Assembly (NCBI GenBank): GCA_949292445.1
Contig: CASEZU010000027.1
Coordinates: 1 to 49,030, forward strand
Source of the DNA: an uncultured Spirochaetales bacterium
Lineage (GTDB): Bacteria; Spirochaetota; Spirochaetia; Sphaerochaetales; Sphaerochaetaceae
Direction of reading: 5' to 3'
DNA: 49,030 bases
Positions within the stretch are counted from its first letter, which is position 1. Every line of letters starts with the position of its first letter. Under the pieces are notes generated by a model that was not told the DNA's origin, made no database searches, and saw nothing but the letters and a program-made list of their open reading frames with translations. Both the position numbers and the translations under genes were made by a program. Shown here one piece after another: positions 1-11,149 of the stretch.

Positions 1-2110
1 CGGCCTTGTCGAGGTCGATTATCACGATGAGGGAAGGAGCGAGATATACAGCGAGAAGAACAGCTGTCCGGACTGCGGCATCACGATTCCGGAGATAGAA
101 CCGCGCTTCTTCTCATTCAACTCCCCGTTCGGAGCCTGCCCCGAGTGCAACGGCATCGGGTACAGGAAGGAGTTCGATCCTGACAAGATAATTCCCGACA
201 GGTCGCTGTCATACAATCAGGGGGCAATCAGGACGCACCGCCCCGATGCCAATTACTACCGCGCCGGCATTGAGGCGCTCTACAGGCATTACGGCTTTTC
301 CATGGACACTCCCATTGAGGATCTTCCCAAGGATTTCGTGGATGTGCTCCTCTATGGCGGAGGAGACCGTTTCTCCTATTCATATCAGGGAACGAGCGAA
401 CGGAAGACAACGGAGTTCCGCGGTATCATCACGGAGCTTGAGAGAAGGTATTACGAGACACAGTCGATGAATATCAGGATGTGGCTCGACTCGTTCCGCG
501 AGGATGTCGTCTGTCCTGCCTGCCATGGAGACAGGCTCCGCAAGGAGGCGCTCTCCGTTTATGTCGGAGGGCTGAACATAATCGAGGCCACCAAGCTCTC
601 AGTGACGAAGACCATCGAGTTCTTCGACAATCTGGAGCTTACCGGCACTGAGCGCGAGATAGCGAGGGAGATCCTCAAGGAGATAAACGCCCGTCTCAGG
701 TTCCTGAAGGATGTAGGGCTGGGATACCTCACTCTCCACAGGGCCGCTGCCACACTCTCCGGAGGTGAGGCCCAGCGCATCAGGCTCGCGACCCAGATCG
801 GTTCAGCGCTCACTGGCGTCCTGTATGTCCTTGACGAGCCTTCCATCGGCCTTCATCAGCGCGATAACCAGAAACTGATAGACACGCTCAAGAAGCTCCG
901 CGACCTGGGCAATACCGTCATTGTCGTCGAGCATGACGAGGATACGATAAGGGAAGCCGACTATGTCGTCGATCTCGGGCCCGGTGCAGGTGAGAGGGGT
1001 GGTGCTGTCATCGCCAAGGGCACTCCGGAGGAGATCGAGAGGAACAGCGACAGCATAACAGGGCAGTTCCTTTCCGGAGCCCTGACAATCCCCGTTCCGA
1101 AGAGGCGCAAGGGAAACGGAAAGAGGATAAGGATCACGGGATGCCGCAAGAACAACCTCAAGGGCATCGATGTCGAGATACCGCTTGGCGAGTTCGTTGT
1201 CATCACAGGTGTCTCAGGCTCCGGCAAATCCACATTCCTCAATGAGATACTGCTTCCTGCGGTGCAGGGGAGGCTTGCTCATAAGAAGGACAGCCATGAT
1301 GGCTATGAGACACTCGAGGGCACGGAGGCCATCGACAAGGTGATCTCAATAGACCAGTCCCCTATAGGCCGCACGCCGCGCTCGAATCCTGCGACCTATG
1401 TCGATCTCTTCACTCCGATCCGCGAACTTTTCTCCCAGATGCCGGAGGCTAAGGCGCGCGGCTACACGGCAGGGCGCTTCTCATTCAATGTGCCGGGTGG
1501 ACGGTGCGAGAACTGTTCCGGTGATGGACAGCTGAAGATCGAGATGCACTTCCTGCCTGATGTCTATGTCAAATGCGATGTCTGCGACGGCAAGCGTTAC
1601 AACAAGGAGACACTGTCCGTCACCTACAAGGGGAAGAACATCTCCGATGTGCTTGAGATGACAGTCAGCGAAGCTCATGAGTTCTTCTCCGCGCATCCAA
1701 AGATCATGCGCAAGCTCGACACCCTGATGGCTGTGGGCCTGGACTATGTCCGTCTCGGACAGAGCGCCCTGACGCTCTCTGGGGGGGAGGCGCAGAGGGT
1801 GAAGCTCGCCCTTGAGCTTTCGAAGGTGCAGACCGGGAAGACTCTGTATGTGCTCGATGAACCGACGACTGGACTGCACTTCGCGGATGTAAAGAAGCTC
1901 CTTGAGGTTCTGGAGAAACTTGTGGATCAGGGCAACAGCGTGATACTCATCGAACATAACCTCGATGTCATAAAGAGCGCCGACTACATCATCGATCTCG
2001 GCCCGGACGGTGGAGATGATGGCGGCAGGATCGTTGCACAGGGTACACCGGAGGAAGTCGCGGCAGTGAACGGCAGCTTCACCGGCGAGTATCTCAGGAG
2101 ATACCTGTAG
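1..2110 (+). CDS. uvrA: Excinuclease ABC subunit A (5' partial)
   Basis: Damage-recognition ATPase of nucleotide excision repair; it acts with UvrB and UvrC. The frame is open from base 2, so the N-terminus (roughly 240 residues, including the first Walker A) lies outside the window; 702 residues are visible. Seen: a first Cys pair set (CPDC, then CPEC) of the zinc module near 68-145, the first ABC signature LSGGEAQR near 755-780, a second P-loop GVSGSGKST near 1207-1235, the second zinc module (CENC then CDVC) near 1504-1590, and a second LSGGEAQR near 1775-1800, followed by LDEPTTGLH. This paired-ABC, two-zinc-module order is specific to UvrA. The stop TAG is followed at once by the next gene. 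A G7 run sits in the second signature (1781-1787). Confidence 0.98.
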   Translation, partial: GLVEVDYHDEGRSEIYSEKNSCPDCGITIPEIEPRFFSFNSPFGACPECNGIGYRKEFDPDKIIPDRSLSYNQGAIRTHRPDANYYRAGIEALYRHYGFSMDTPIEDLPKDFVDVLLYGGGDRFSYSYQGTSERKTTEFRGIITELERRYYETQSMNIRMWLDSFREDVVCPACHGDRLRKEALSVYVGGLNIIEATKLSVTKTIEFFDNLELTGTEREIAREILKEINARLRFLKDVGLGYLTLHRAAATLSGGEAQRIRLATQIGSALTGVLYVLDEPSIGLHQRDNQKLIDTLKKLRDLGNTVIVVEHDEDTIREADYVVDLGPGAGERGGAVIAKGTPEEIERNSDSITGQFLSGALTIPVPKRRKGNGKRIRITGCRKNNLKGIDVEIPLGEFVVITGVSGSGKSTFLNEILLPAVQGRLAHKKDSHDGYETLEGTEAIDKVISIDQSPIGRTPRSNPATYVDLFTPIRELFSQMPEAKARGYTAGRFSFNVPGGRCENCSGDGQLKIEMHFLPDVYVKCDVCDGKRYNKETLSVTYKGKNISDVLEMTVSEAHEFFSAHPKIMRKLDTLMAVGLDYVRLGQSALTLSGGEAQRVKLALELSKVQTGKTLYVLDEPTTGLHFADVKKLLEVLEKLVDQGNSVILIEHNLDVIKSADYIIDLGPDGGDDGGRIVAQGTPEEVAAVNGSFTGEYLRRYL

Positions 2111-5100
2111 TTGAAGCGGATACTCACCCTCATCCTCCTTATGATCCTTCCATCGCTCATCTATGCGCTGAGCGCTCCTGCCATATACTTCGCATCTGAC
2201 GATGATCTGAGGAATATGGCGTCGATGCGCGGACTTGCTGAGGGAACGCGGGAGGAGATGCAGCAGGCCCTCTATGATTACGAGGGGCTTGAGGCTTATG
2301 AGATAGAGCCTGATCAGGAGCCGTCGGAGGCTGCGGATGAACCTTCTGACGGAGCGGAGGAGGGATACATCGTCACAGTCAACGGTGCCGAGAATCTCAG
2401 GAAGGAGGGCGACCGCATAGTCCTTTCAGGAAACTCTTCCATCGCGATAACGGATGACGGCATTGTCTCCGAGCTTTCTGCGGACACGATCATCATAGAC
2501 ACCGCGAACAGCTCGCTCACCGCGCTCGAGAATGTCTCCTATACAACAGAGGATGAGGAGGCATCGCTCAAGGACATCAGCGCTGATATCGTCACTGTCT
2601 CCTGGGAGAAGGGAAACCTCATCGTGACGAACGCCACGACGACGAGCGAGGGGTCGGCAGATGATGATGGTGACGGCATAACGATCTACACATCGGAAGA
2701 GACACTCTCGTATACGCCTGATGGGGGAATGCTGTATCAGGATGGTTTCATAACATCCAATCCCGATGAGGCATATCTCTCGATCACGGCGAAGAACCTG
2801 GCGATGCTTTCCGGCTCCGATATGTTCGTCTCGAATGCCTATCTCTCGATCGGGCGCGTCCCCATCTTCTGGCTGCCGTTCTTCTTCTTTCCCGGTTCGC
2901 AGCTGACGGGAAATCCCTCGCTTGGCTTCACGTCGACGCGCGGAGCATTCCTCAACACGACATTCGAGATACTGGGGCAGGCCGAGAGCGTGCAGGAGGG
3001 GCTTGAGGACAGCGAATCATTCATGTCCATCCTCTCATCAGACACTTCAGGAGGGGAGAAGAGGCCTGACGGCGCGTATTACTCATCCGATGTTCCTCTC
3101 TCTCCTGCGGAGCAGTGGGCGCGTGAGACAGGTTCGTATGTCGCGCTCATGGCCGATGCCTATTCCTCCAATGGACTTCATATGGGAGTGGACAGCCATG
3201 TCGCGCTCATGGACGGATCCCTGACATTCTCCGTCCTCGATGGTGTCGCTCTCTCTCCTTCTTCCTCGTATTATGACGGCAATTTCAGATACTACGGAGT
3301 GAATGAGATGGAGTACCGCGGCTATGGCCTCGACCTCACTCTCTCCCTTCCGTTCTATTCCGACAGCCGCGTCATGATGGATTACGCAGACCGCCTCACA
3401 GGCTTCTCCCTCTTCTCGCTCCTGCAGACGCCGGAGTTCCCGACGGAATACAATTCCACGATCACGTCATTTTCAAATGAGCTTGAGATAGACTATACGC
3501 TTCCGTCTGAGAACAGGGGGGATGTTGTCTCATCATTCTCAGTCTCCGATCTCACACTTGCGATGGACTACCGCTGGGATACAGGTGATCACAGGTATTA
3601 CCTCGATGAGACGACGCTTCCGTCGTTCACAGCATCCGTTTCCGGAATGCTCTTCGATTTCGCCTCCTCCACAGGGCCTGCAGTCGTCGCGGCCAAGGAG
3701 GAGGTTGATGTGACCGAGATCCATCTTCTCTCCGATCCCCTGCTTTACAGGATCTACGAGGCGGAGAGGAAGCAGGCGGAGGCTACGGGAAACGAGACTT
3801 ACTCGATCTCTCTCGGCTACACCGTCTCCGAGAACTTCAGCAATGAGTACGGTTTCGATTCAGGCGGAGGCTACAGCGACGGCTCCCTCTCCTCGTCCAC
3901 ATCCATGCGGCTCACGCTCGAGGCCGAGGCAGCAGAGTATGCTGCGCTTAAAGCTGTATTCACCCCGACGTACTCCTATCTCTGGGAGGACAGCAGCAGC
4001 GTCACGGCATACACCCACAGAGGTGCCGTCAACTCCGACGTGACATTCTCCGTGCCCTATATAGGTATCCAGTACAGGATCGCATCGAGGCTGTTCAACT
4101 ACATGAGCAAAACAGAGGATGGGGTGGAGACTGATTCGGACTTTCTCATTCCGTCGTGGAACCAGGATACGATCACGAGCCATTCGATCGCCCTCACTAA
4201 GGCTTTCAGCACTGATTACGGCACTTTCACTCCTTCAATAGAGTATGTCCTGCCTCCGCTTGCTGCCGAGCTCATCCCGCGTATGAGCTACAGCTACGGG
4301 CCTTTCGCACTCTCATTCGGCTGGCAGTTCCTGCAGGAGGAGACGGATTCCCCGTTCAGGAGCGATCTTGTAGAGCTTTCACTCGGATACAACGGCACAT
4401 ATGTCACATCCAGCCTCTCACTGCGCTATCAGAGCGCTGAATACGATCCGCTCGCGTTCTGGAATCCGTTCTACGGGGATGCATCGCTTTCTCTCAGGAC
4501 GGAGGACAAGCGCTGGTCGATCACGCAGTATGTTGATTACTACGCATATGAAAATGGCAGGCACAACTACTTCGATTCCATCAGGACAACGCTGCAGATA
4601 CCGTTCTTTGATGTCTCTGTGGAGTGGCAGGGTGCTGCCGGCGATGTCTCTTTCAAGGGCGTGGAGGCTCATCTCGATCTCGATTCAGCCTCATTCCAGC
4701 TGTGGAAGGGCAGGCTGTACTTCGCCTTCGGACTCGATTCAGACTTCGAGTTCGATATGGATAATCCCTATGCATCGATGTTCACGATAACCCCGTCCAT
4801 CACGTTCAGCATCGCCGAATTCCTCGATTTCACGTTCTCGTTCTCTTCGTCAAACAATGCGTTCTACGACTACTACCAGAGCGGGAATTTCTTCGGCGAG
4901 CTCTTCATGGATCTGGGGCGCTCGTTCGATTTCTTCGGCAATGGAAGGTATGAGACGAACTTCGTCATGAGCGAGGCCAGCCTCGATATCGTCCACTATA
5001 TGGACGACTGGGATCTTCACTGCTCATATTCGGCTCATATTGAGCTGCACGATGATGTCTACCAGTTCGTTCCGGAGTTCAGCATCTATCTCAGCTGGAA

Positions 5101-5170
5101 GATACTGCCTGACCTTAAGATAGATCAGCAGTGGGAATACAATACAAGCAGAGGAACATGGGAGCGGTAA
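2111..5170 (+). CDS. lptD: LptD/OstA-like outer-membrane assembly protein
   Basis: Probable LPS-assembly-type outer-membrane barrel of 1019 residues. The start is TTG directly after the uvrA stop; an AGGAG lies 10 bases upstream, inside uvrA. A signal peptide is visible (MKRILTLILLMILPSLIYA, then small residues). Residues about 85-230 resemble the OstA/LptA beta-jellyroll (VNGAENLRKEGDRIVLSG, later SADTIIIDT). At about 243-262 comes the LptD-like IGRVPIFWLPFFFFPG, followed by a very long beta-rich region full of alternating aromatic and polar residues, ending WEYNTSRGTWER. Family knowledge: LptD inserts LPS into the outer leaflet; spirochaetes that lack classical LPS can still encode LptD-like proteins, so the substrate here is unknown. 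The stop overlaps the phoH start (TAATG). Confidence 0.82.
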   Translation: MKRILTLILLMILPSLIYALSAPAIYFASDDDLRNMASMRGLAEGTREEMQQALYDYEGLEAYEIEPDQEPSEAADEPSDGAEEGYIVTVNGAENLRKEGDRIVLSGNSSIAITDDGIVSELSADTIIIDTANSSLTALENVSYTTEDEEASLKDISADIVTVSWEKGNLIVTNATTTSEGSADDDGDGITIYTSEETLSYTPDGGMLYQDGFITSNPDEAYLSITAKNLAMLSGSDMFVSNAYLSIGRVPIFWLPFFFFPGSQLTGNPSLGFTSTRGAFLNTTFEILGQAESVQEGLEDSESFMSILSSDTSGGEKRPDGAYYSSDVPLSPAEQWARETGSYVALMADAYSSNGLHMGVDSHVALMDGSLTFSVLDGVALSPSSSYYDGNFRYYGVNEMEYRGYGLDLTLSLPFYSDSRVMMDYADRLTGFSLFSLLQTPEFPTEYNSTITSFSNELEIDYTLPSENRGDVVSSFSVSDLTLAMDYRWDTGDHRYYLDETTLPSFTASVSGMLFDFASSTGPAVVAAKEEVDVTEIHLLSDPLLYRIYEAERKQAEATGNETYSISLGYTVSENFSNEYGFDSGGGYSDGSLSSSTSMRLTLEAEAAEYAALKAVFTPTYSYLWEDSSSVTAYTHRGAVNSDVTFSVPYIGIQYRIASRLFNYMSKTEDGVETDSDFLIPSWNQDTITSHSIALTKAFSTDYGTFTPSIEYVLPPLAAELIPRMSYSYGPFALSFGWQFLQEETDSPFRSDLVELSLGYNGTYVTSSLSLRYQSAEYDPLAFWNPFYGDASLSLRTEDKRWSITQYVDYYAYENGRHNYFDSIRTTLQIPFFDVSVEWQGAAGDVSFKGVEAHLDLDSASFQLWKGRLYFAFGLDSDFEFDMDNPYASMFTITPSITFSIAEFLDFTFSFSSSNNAFYDYYQSGNFFGELFMDLGRSFDFFGNGRYETNFVMSEASLDIVHYMDDWDLHCSYSAHIELHDDVYQFVPEFSIYLSWKILPDLKIDQQWEYNTSRGTWER

Positions 5171-6099
5171 TGTCTCAGAGCTATGTTTTCAAACCGGATA
5201 CAGTACAGCTTGTGCTGGGCGCAAATGATGCCAATCTCTCTTATCTTGAGATGCTGATGGCTACCGACCTCGCGGTCAGGGGCACGAGCGTCTCAGCTGC
5301 GGGCGATGTCCCGCTCTTCGTGCCGTTCATGCAGCGTCTCGAGAGAGCCGCGGAGGAGCGCGGCACGCTGAAGGAGGCTGAGATATTCATGGAGTTCCAG
5401 CTTCTTTCAGAGCCTTCGGCCGCAGACAGGGAGGATGACAGGCCCGTCATCGTGGCGGCAGGGAAGGCGATCTATCCCAAGAGCAGGGCAGAGAAGGAGC
5501 TTTTCTCCGTACTGAGAAGCTCCGATGTCGTTTTCCCCATCGGTCCCGCGGGTACGGGAAAGACATTCGTCTCCGTGATCTGGGCACTTTCCGAGGTCCT
5601 TTCAGGGCGGAAGGGCAAGATCCTGCTGACAAGGCCGGTTGTCGAGGCTGGTGAGTCGCTCGGATTCCTGCCGGGAGATCTCAAGCAGAAGCTGGGGCCA
5701 TACCTCAATCCGCTCTATGATGCTGCCGAGTATGTGCTCTCCCCGCAGCAGATAAGACGCATGGAGGAGAACGGAACGCTTGAGATAGCTCCGCTTGCCT
5801 ATATGCGCGGCCGCTCCGTGAACAATGCGGTGATGATCCTCGATGAGGCCCAGAACGCAACGCGTTCCCAGATTAAGATGTTCCTCACGAGGCTGGGGGA
5901 GAACAGCCAGGCCATCGTGACGGGTGATCCCTCACAGACTGATCTGCCTTCGCGGCGGGAGTCGGGCCTGGAGGAAGCCGTGGAGATACTCAGTGGAATC
6001 AAAGGGGTTTCGGTGGTAAGATTCTCCCATAGCGATACTGTGCGCTCGAGAATCGTGCGTGAGATTGTCCGGGCGTATTCGGAGAGGGAGGGAGAATGA
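5170..6099 (+). CDS. phoH: PhoH family ATPase (YbeZ-like)
   Basis: Predicted RNA-associated ATPase of the PhoH/YbeZ family, 309 residues. I place the start at the ATG overlapping the lptD stop (TAATG) because GGAG lies 3-4 bases upstream; an in-frame ATG at 5158 and a more upstream start are possible but less well placed. Seen: Walker A GPAGTGKT at about residues 125-132, Walker B with LDEAQNAT, and TGDPSQTDLP, all diagnostic for PhoH. It is fused by an ATGA overlap to a 7TM-HD gene and followed by ybeY. PhoH-HD-YbeY is a recurrent bacterial neighbourhood and suggests a role in rRNA maturation or stress RNA handling; the exact activity is not established. Confidence 0.95.
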   Translation: MSQSYVFKPDTVQLVLGANDANLSYLEMLMATDLAVRGTSVSAAGDVPLFVPFMQRLERAAEERGTLKEAEIFMEFQLLSEPSAADREDDRPVIVAAGKAIYPKSRAEKELFSVLRSSDVVFPIGPAGTGKTFVSVIWALSEVLSGRKGKILLTRPVVEAGESLGFLPGDLKQKLGPYLNPLYDAAEYVLSPQQIRRMEENGTLEIAPLAYMRGRSVNNAVMILDEAQNATRSQIKMFLTRLGENSQAIVTGDPSQTDLPSRRESGLEEAVEILSGIKGVSVVRFSHSDTVRSRIVREIVRAYSEREGE

Positions 6100-8288
6100 A
6101 GGACAGGGTTGTATCCGAGGGATTGAAGGCCTTTACCAGGAGACAGCGCGCCGTGCTCTTCTTTCTGATGGCGCTGACAGTCCTCCTGGGCCTCCTGTTT
6201 CCTCTGATGCTTTCAGCAGATCCACGCTCCGTGATGACTCTCTCCAGGGAATACAGGCCGGGAGAGCTCTCCGATGAGGATGTGCTTGCTCCTTCTGATT
6301 TCTCGTATATCGATGATGCAGCCACAGCGGATGAGACAGCCGCTGCTGCCAGGAGCGTGCTTCCGCAGTTCTACTATTCTGTTTCCGAGTCCATGGCGAT
6401 AAGGATGAGGACAGCCGCTTTCATCGAGGCTGTACAGAATGGGAATGCCGCTTCTTTCGTTCAGAGCGAGGGGCTCCTGGATACGGAGAAGGCGGCGGAA
6501 AGGCTCGACGAGGTTCCTGAAGAGGACAGGCCGCTCCTTGAGTCGCTTATCAGCGAAGGTGTCTCCTATCTTATTGATGAGGGTGTCTTCTCTTCAGAGG
6601 ACCTCTCCGAGGCCCTCAGCGGCGGCTATGCCGCAATAGAGATGGAGAGCACAGGCATACCGATGAAGTATTCGGGGCGCGTGCGTGCAGCCGGCTCCGT
6701 GATAGTCTCAGGAGAGGCCTATGAGACGATCTCCCTTCTCGCATCGCAGAAATACCCTGAGCTTCCTTCATCATATTCATCGCTTGTGGCCGATGCGGTC
6801 TCAATGCTCGTGACGGCGAATGTCTTCTACGACTCCGTCCTCACCACAAGCCTGAGGGAAGAGAAGGCCTCGGCGGTTCCGCCTGTGCTTGTCGAGATAC
6901 AGAAGGGGGACTACATCCTGCAGCGCGATACGGTGGTCACTGAGCAGCAGCTGAGGACCATACAGCGTATCTATGATTCCGCTGTGGTCTCTGTCTCGTT
7001 CCAGAGAGCGTTGGGATATCTGGCGTTCCTCGTGCTCCTCACGCTGATCACGGTATATCTTCTCTTCTATTTCATCAAATACCGCTACAGGCTATCGCTT
7101 TACACGACAATATTCCTAGTGGGCATCGATCTCACGCTGATAGCGGCCTATTTCCTCAGCAGGGTGCTTCCGGAGGAAGGGGTGCGGCATGTTGATCCGT
7201 TCCTGCCGTTCATCCTCCTTCCGGCGCTTGCCGCATCGATCACAGGCCGGAGGAGGGTGGGGTTCTCGGTGGCGCTTCTCCTCGCGGGATTCGCCTCGAT
7301 CTATCCCGGAAGCAGGTTCTTCTCGTTCTTCTACTTCCTGGCGGTCATCGAGTGCTGTCTGATGTTCATACGCTTCGGCTCCGAGAGGATCGACATCATT
7401 TACCAGACGCTTTTCTCTGCGCTTGCCGTCTCCGGTGTCACGATACTTGTCTCATTCATCTATGACCTGGAATTCCAGGTCATATTCACCAGTGCGATAG
7501 CGTCGGCACTGAATGTCGTCATCTCATTCATCTGCCTCTCGATCATCCTTCCGGTCATTGAGAAGATCTTCAACATCCCGACCGCATACCGCCTTCATGA
7601 GCTCTCTTTCACCGATACACCGACGCTCAACAGGCTCTCCCAGGTGGCTCCCGGCACATTCAATCACTCGAAGAATGTCTCCGAGATGGCTTATGATGCC
7701 TGCAAGGCAATCAATGCCAATGCCGACCTCGCCAGGGTCGGAGGGCTTTATCATGATATAGGCAAGGCTGAGCATCCTGAGTATTTCATTGAGAACCAGA
7801 ACGGTAGGAATGCCCATGACGAGATAAACAAGACGCTCTCGGCTGCGATCATCAAGTCCCATGTGAAACTGGGGGTGGAGAAGGCTAAGGAGATAGGATT
7901 GCCGCAGGAGGTGATCGACATCATCTCCGAGCATCACGGGAATGATCTGATAAAGTACTTCTACAATGAGGCTGTGAGGGAAGCGAAGGAGAACAGGAGC
8001 TCGATGGTCAGCGAGGAGGATTTCCGCTACAACGGCCATATACCGGGAACTGTCGAGAGTGCCGTGGTAATGCTCGCAGACTGCACGGAGGCAGCGACGA
8101 GGACCCTCAAGAATCCGAATCATCAGAAGTACGACAAATTCATTACGAACATAGTGATAGACAAAATGACGCACCGCCAGCTGAACAATTCCCAGCTGAC
8201 GATAAACGACCTTGAGAAGATAAGGGAGTCATTCATCCATTATCTCCTCGGCCGCGACCACCAGAGAATCGAATACGGGAAGGAGTGA
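6096..8288 (+). CDS. pgpH: 7TM-HD family protein, probable c-di-AMP phosphodiesterase (PgpH-like)
   Basis: Membrane protein of 730 residues with the architecture of PgpH: a first membrane span near residues 19-41, a large extracytoplasmic region to about 300, a block of hydrophobic segments about 305-490, then a cytoplasmic HD domain. The HD metal ligands are visible: NHSKN with H524, YHDIGK with H553-D554, then KSHVK, SEHHGND and MLADCTEA. Family knowledge: PgpH-type enzymes hydrolyse the second messenger c-di-AMP to pApA, controlling osmotic and envelope homeostasis; that substrate is inferred for this protein. Start ATG overlaps the phoH stop (ATGA). One base separates it from ybeY, so the three genes are very likely co-translated. 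Confidence 0.9.
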   Translation: MKDRVVSEGLKAFTRRQRAVLFFLMALTVLLGLLFPLMLSADPRSVMTLSREYRPGELSDEDVLAPSDFSYIDDAATADETAAAARSVLPQFYYSVSESMAIRMRTAAFIEAVQNGNAASFVQSEGLLDTEKAAERLDEVPEEDRPLLESLISEGVSYLIDEGVFSSEDLSEALSGGYAAIEMESTGIPMKYSGRVRAAGSVIVSGEAYETISLLASQKYPELPSSYSSLVADAVSMLVTANVFYDSVLTTSLREEKASAVPPVLVEIQKGDYILQRDTVVTEQQLRTIQRIYDSAVVSVSFQRALGYLAFLVLLTLITVYLLFYFIKYRYRLSLYTTIFLVGIDLTLIAAYFLSRVLPEEGVRHVDPFLPFILLPALAASITGRRRVGFSVALLLAGFASIYPGSRFFSFFYFLAVIECCLMFIRFGSERIDIIYQTLFSALAVSGVTILVSFIYDLEFQVIFTSAIASALNVVISFICLSIILPVIEKIFNIPTAYRLHELSFTDTPTLNRLSQVAPGTFNHSKNVSEMAYDACKAINANADLARVGGLYHDIGKAEHPEYFIENQNGRNAHDEINKTLSAAIIKSHVKLGVEKAKEIGLPQEVIDIISEHHGNDLIKYFYNEAVREAKENRSSMVSEEDFRYNGHIPGTVESAVVMLADCTEAATRTLKNPNHQKYDKFITNIVIDKMTHRQLNNSQLTINDLEKIRESFIHYLLGRDHQRIEYGKE

Positions 8289-8289
8289 T

Positions 8290-8739
8290 ATGCATTACAT
8301 AGAAGATGAGGCCGGAGTCATTGACGCGGCGCTTGTGGACGGATGGATCTCCAGGATCCTTTCCTATCTCGGCGAGGACGGGGATTTCTCGCTGCATTTC
8401 ATCTCTGACGATGAGATACGCTCACTCAACAGCGAGTACCGCGCCAAGGATGAGCCCACTGACATCCTGACCTTCGCGATCAATGACGGAGAGCCATTTC
8501 CCGTGGCTGAGGGAGAGGAGAAGGAGCTCGGGGACATCTTTATCTCAGTCGACTCCATGAACCGCAATGCCGATTCCCTTTCCGTGGACAGGGCTGAGGA
8601 GCTCAGGAGGCTCCTCGTGCACGGCATCCTCCACCTGAGGGGAATGGACCACTCCACCAATGATTTCCAGACAGAGCCGATGCTCATCGAGCAGGAGAGA
8701 ATCATGAGGGAGCTCGGGTTTCTGGCGGAAAAAAAGTGA
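8290..8739 (+). CDS. ybeY: rRNA maturation endoribonuclease YbeY
   Basis: Single-strand-specific metallo-endoribonuclease for 16S rRNA 3' processing and ribosome quality control, 149 residues. The signature zinc site is complete: HGILHLRGMDH (three His in the H-G-x-L-H-L-x-G-x-D-H pattern) near residues 115-125. The N-terminal part has the family's LNSEYRAKDEPTDILTF segment. It closes the phoH-HD-ybeY string and is followed by a small hairpin and a separate promoter. The last codons contain an A7 run (GAAAAAAAG) just before the TGA. Nothing unusual in length. Confidence 0.97.
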   Translation: MHYIEDEAGVIDAALVDGWISRILSYLGEDGDFSLHFISDDEIRSLNSEYRAKDEPTDILTFAINDGEPFPVAEGEEKELGDIFISVDSMNRNADSLSVDRAEELRRLLVHGILHLRGMDHSTNDFQTEPMLIEQERIMRELGFLAEKK

Positions 8740-8740
8740 G

Positions 8741-8773
8741 GCCGCATCTTCCCTCTGCGGCAAATGGTGTTAT
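8741..8773 (+). terminator. Possible terminator after ybeY
   Basis: An inverted repeat GCCGCA/TGCGGC (8741-8746 and 8756-8761) with a 9-base loop follows the ybeY stop by one base. The downstream T stretch is interrupted (GTGTTATCTTT), so termination efficiency is uncertain. Confidence 0.4.
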
Positions 8774-8797
8774 CTTTAGGGTTGGCTGAACGTTTAA

Positions 8798-8826
8798 TTG
8801 CTATTTTCCATGGAAGATGGTATAAA
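8798..8826 (+). promoter_or_regulatory. Sigma-70-type promoter of the gap operon
   Basis: TTGCTA (8798-8803) and TATAAA (8821-8826) are separated by exactly 17 bases, in the only sizeable gap between ybeY and gap. The -10 matches 5 of 6 consensus bases. The resulting leader would be about 45-50 bases and ends with AGGAGA five bases before the gap ATG. Confidence 0.65.
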
Positions 8827-8838
8827 AAACTCGGTTGA

Positions 8839-9891
<1,053 letters not shown>

Positions 9892-9900
9892 TTGACTTCT

Positions 9901-9951
9901 CCCGGCTTCCAGCCCGGGAAAACGGGCCTGCCTGTGCAGGCCCATTCTTTT
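9901..9951 (+). terminator. Hairpin group between gap and pgk (partial terminator or attenuator)
   Basis: GGGCCTG/CAGGCCC (9924-9930 and 9937-9943, 6-base loop) followed by ATTCTTTT forms a terminator-like hairpin. Upstream, CCCGG (9901-9905) can pair with CCGGG (9914-9918), and GCCCG (9912-9916) can instead pair with CGGGC (9923-9927), which would break the terminator stem. The pgk Shine-Dalgarno starts four bases after the T run. Confidence 0.6.
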
Positions 9952-9966
9952 AACAGGAGGCTCAAT

Positions 9967-11145
9967 ATGGTTCTCAACACCATCAATGAAGCGGATCTCA
10001 AGGGCAAGAGAGTCCTCATCCGTGTTGATTTCAACGTTCCTCTCAAGGACGGAAAGGTAACTGACAATACACGTATCAAGGCAGCTCTGCCTACGATCAA
10101 ATATATTCTCGAGCAGGGTGCATCCCTTGTCGTGATGACACATCTCGGAAGGCCCAAGGGACAGAAGAATCCCGCATTCTCCCTCGCTCCCGTCGCAGCT
10201 GAGTTCGAGCGCCTTCTTGGAAGCAAGGTCACGCTTGCACCCGATGTGATCGGACCGGCGGTGGAGAAGGAGGTCAAGGCTCTCAAGCCGGGTGACGTTC
10301 TTCTTCTTGAGAATGTCAGATTCTATGCTGAGGAGGAGAAGAACGACGAGAACTTCGCCAAGACTCTCGCTTCCTACGGAGATATCTACTGCAACGATGC
10401 TTTCGGAACGGCTCACCGCGCCCATGCATCCACAGAGGGTGTTTCCCACTATCTTCCTTCCTATGCCGGATTCCTCATCGAGAAGGAGGTCAAGTTCATG
10501 GCTCCGATCCTCGAGAATCCTGCAAAGCCGCTTGTCGCCATCATCGGCGGAAGCAAGGTCTCATCGAAGATCACTGTCCTCGAGTCCCTCGCACGCACAT
10601 GCGACACGATCGTGATCGGAGGCGGCATGGCATATACATTCCTCCGCGTCCAGGGATATACGATCGGCAAGTCACTTGTTGAGGAGGATTACCTCGACAC
10701 GGCGAAGAGCTTCCTCGAGAAGGCTGAGGCAAAGGGAGTCAAGGTCATCCTTCCTGTCGACCATGTCTGCGCAGCTGAGTTCAAGGAGGATGCCGCTCCT
10801 GTCTATGTGGACGGAAAGAACATCCCCGACGATCTCATGGGCATGGATATCGGAGCAAAGACAGTCGAGCTCATCAAGGCCGCCCTCAGCACAGCAAAGA
10901 CAGTCGTGTGGAACGGCCCGATGGGAGTTTTCGAGTTCGCTGCGTTCTCCAAGGGAACTGAGGAGGTCGCAAAGGCTCTCGCCGCATCCGATGCCATCAC
11001 AGTCGTAGGCGGAGGAGACAGCGTCGCAGCCATCAACAAGTTCGGCCTTGCAGACAAGATCAGCCATGTATCCACAGGCGGCGGAGCTTCCCTTGAGTTC
11101 CTCGAGGGCAAGGTCCTTCCCGGCATCAAGGCACTGGAGAAATAA
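9967..11145 (+). CDS. pgk: Phosphoglycerate kinase
   Basis: Glycolytic kinase transferring phosphate from 1,3-bisphosphoglycerate to ADP; 392 residues with this start. The ATG at 9967 is chosen because a perfect AGGAGG ends six bases upstream; the open frame reaches back to the gap stop but that part is the hairpin spacer. Seen: N-terminal [26 protein letters not shown], the hinge and C-domain [15 protein letters not shown] segment ([11 protein letters not shown]), and the C-terminal nucleotide-binding GGGDSVAAI and [13 protein letters not shown]. Second gene of the glycolytic operon; tpiA follows after four bases. Confidence 0.99.
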   Translation: MVLNTINEADLKGKRVLIRVDFNVPLKDGKVTDNTRIKAALPTIKYILEQGASLVVMTHLGRPKGQKNPAFSLAPVAAEFERLLGSKVTLAPDVIGPAVEKEVKALKPGDVLLLENVRFYAEEEKNDENFAKTLASYGDIYCNDAFGTAHRAHASTEGVSHYLPSYAGFLIEKEVKFMAPILENPAKPLVAIIGGSKVSSKITVLESLARTCDTIVIGGGMAYTFLRVQGYTIGKSLVEEDYLDTAKSFLEKAEAKGVKVILPVDHVCAAEFKEDAAPVYVDGKNIPDDLMGMDIGAKTVELIKAALSTAKTVVWNGPMGVFEFAAFSKGTEEVAKALAASDAITVVGGGDSVAAINKFGLADKISHVSTGGGASLEFLEGKVLPGIKALEK

Positions 11146-11149
11146 GACC

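Noticed and set aside
1781..1787. G7 run in uvrA as a second contingency tract
   Set aside because: It encodes the invariant Gly-Gly of the ABC signature and lies late in the gene; seven G is within what two Gly codons plus GAG give by chance.
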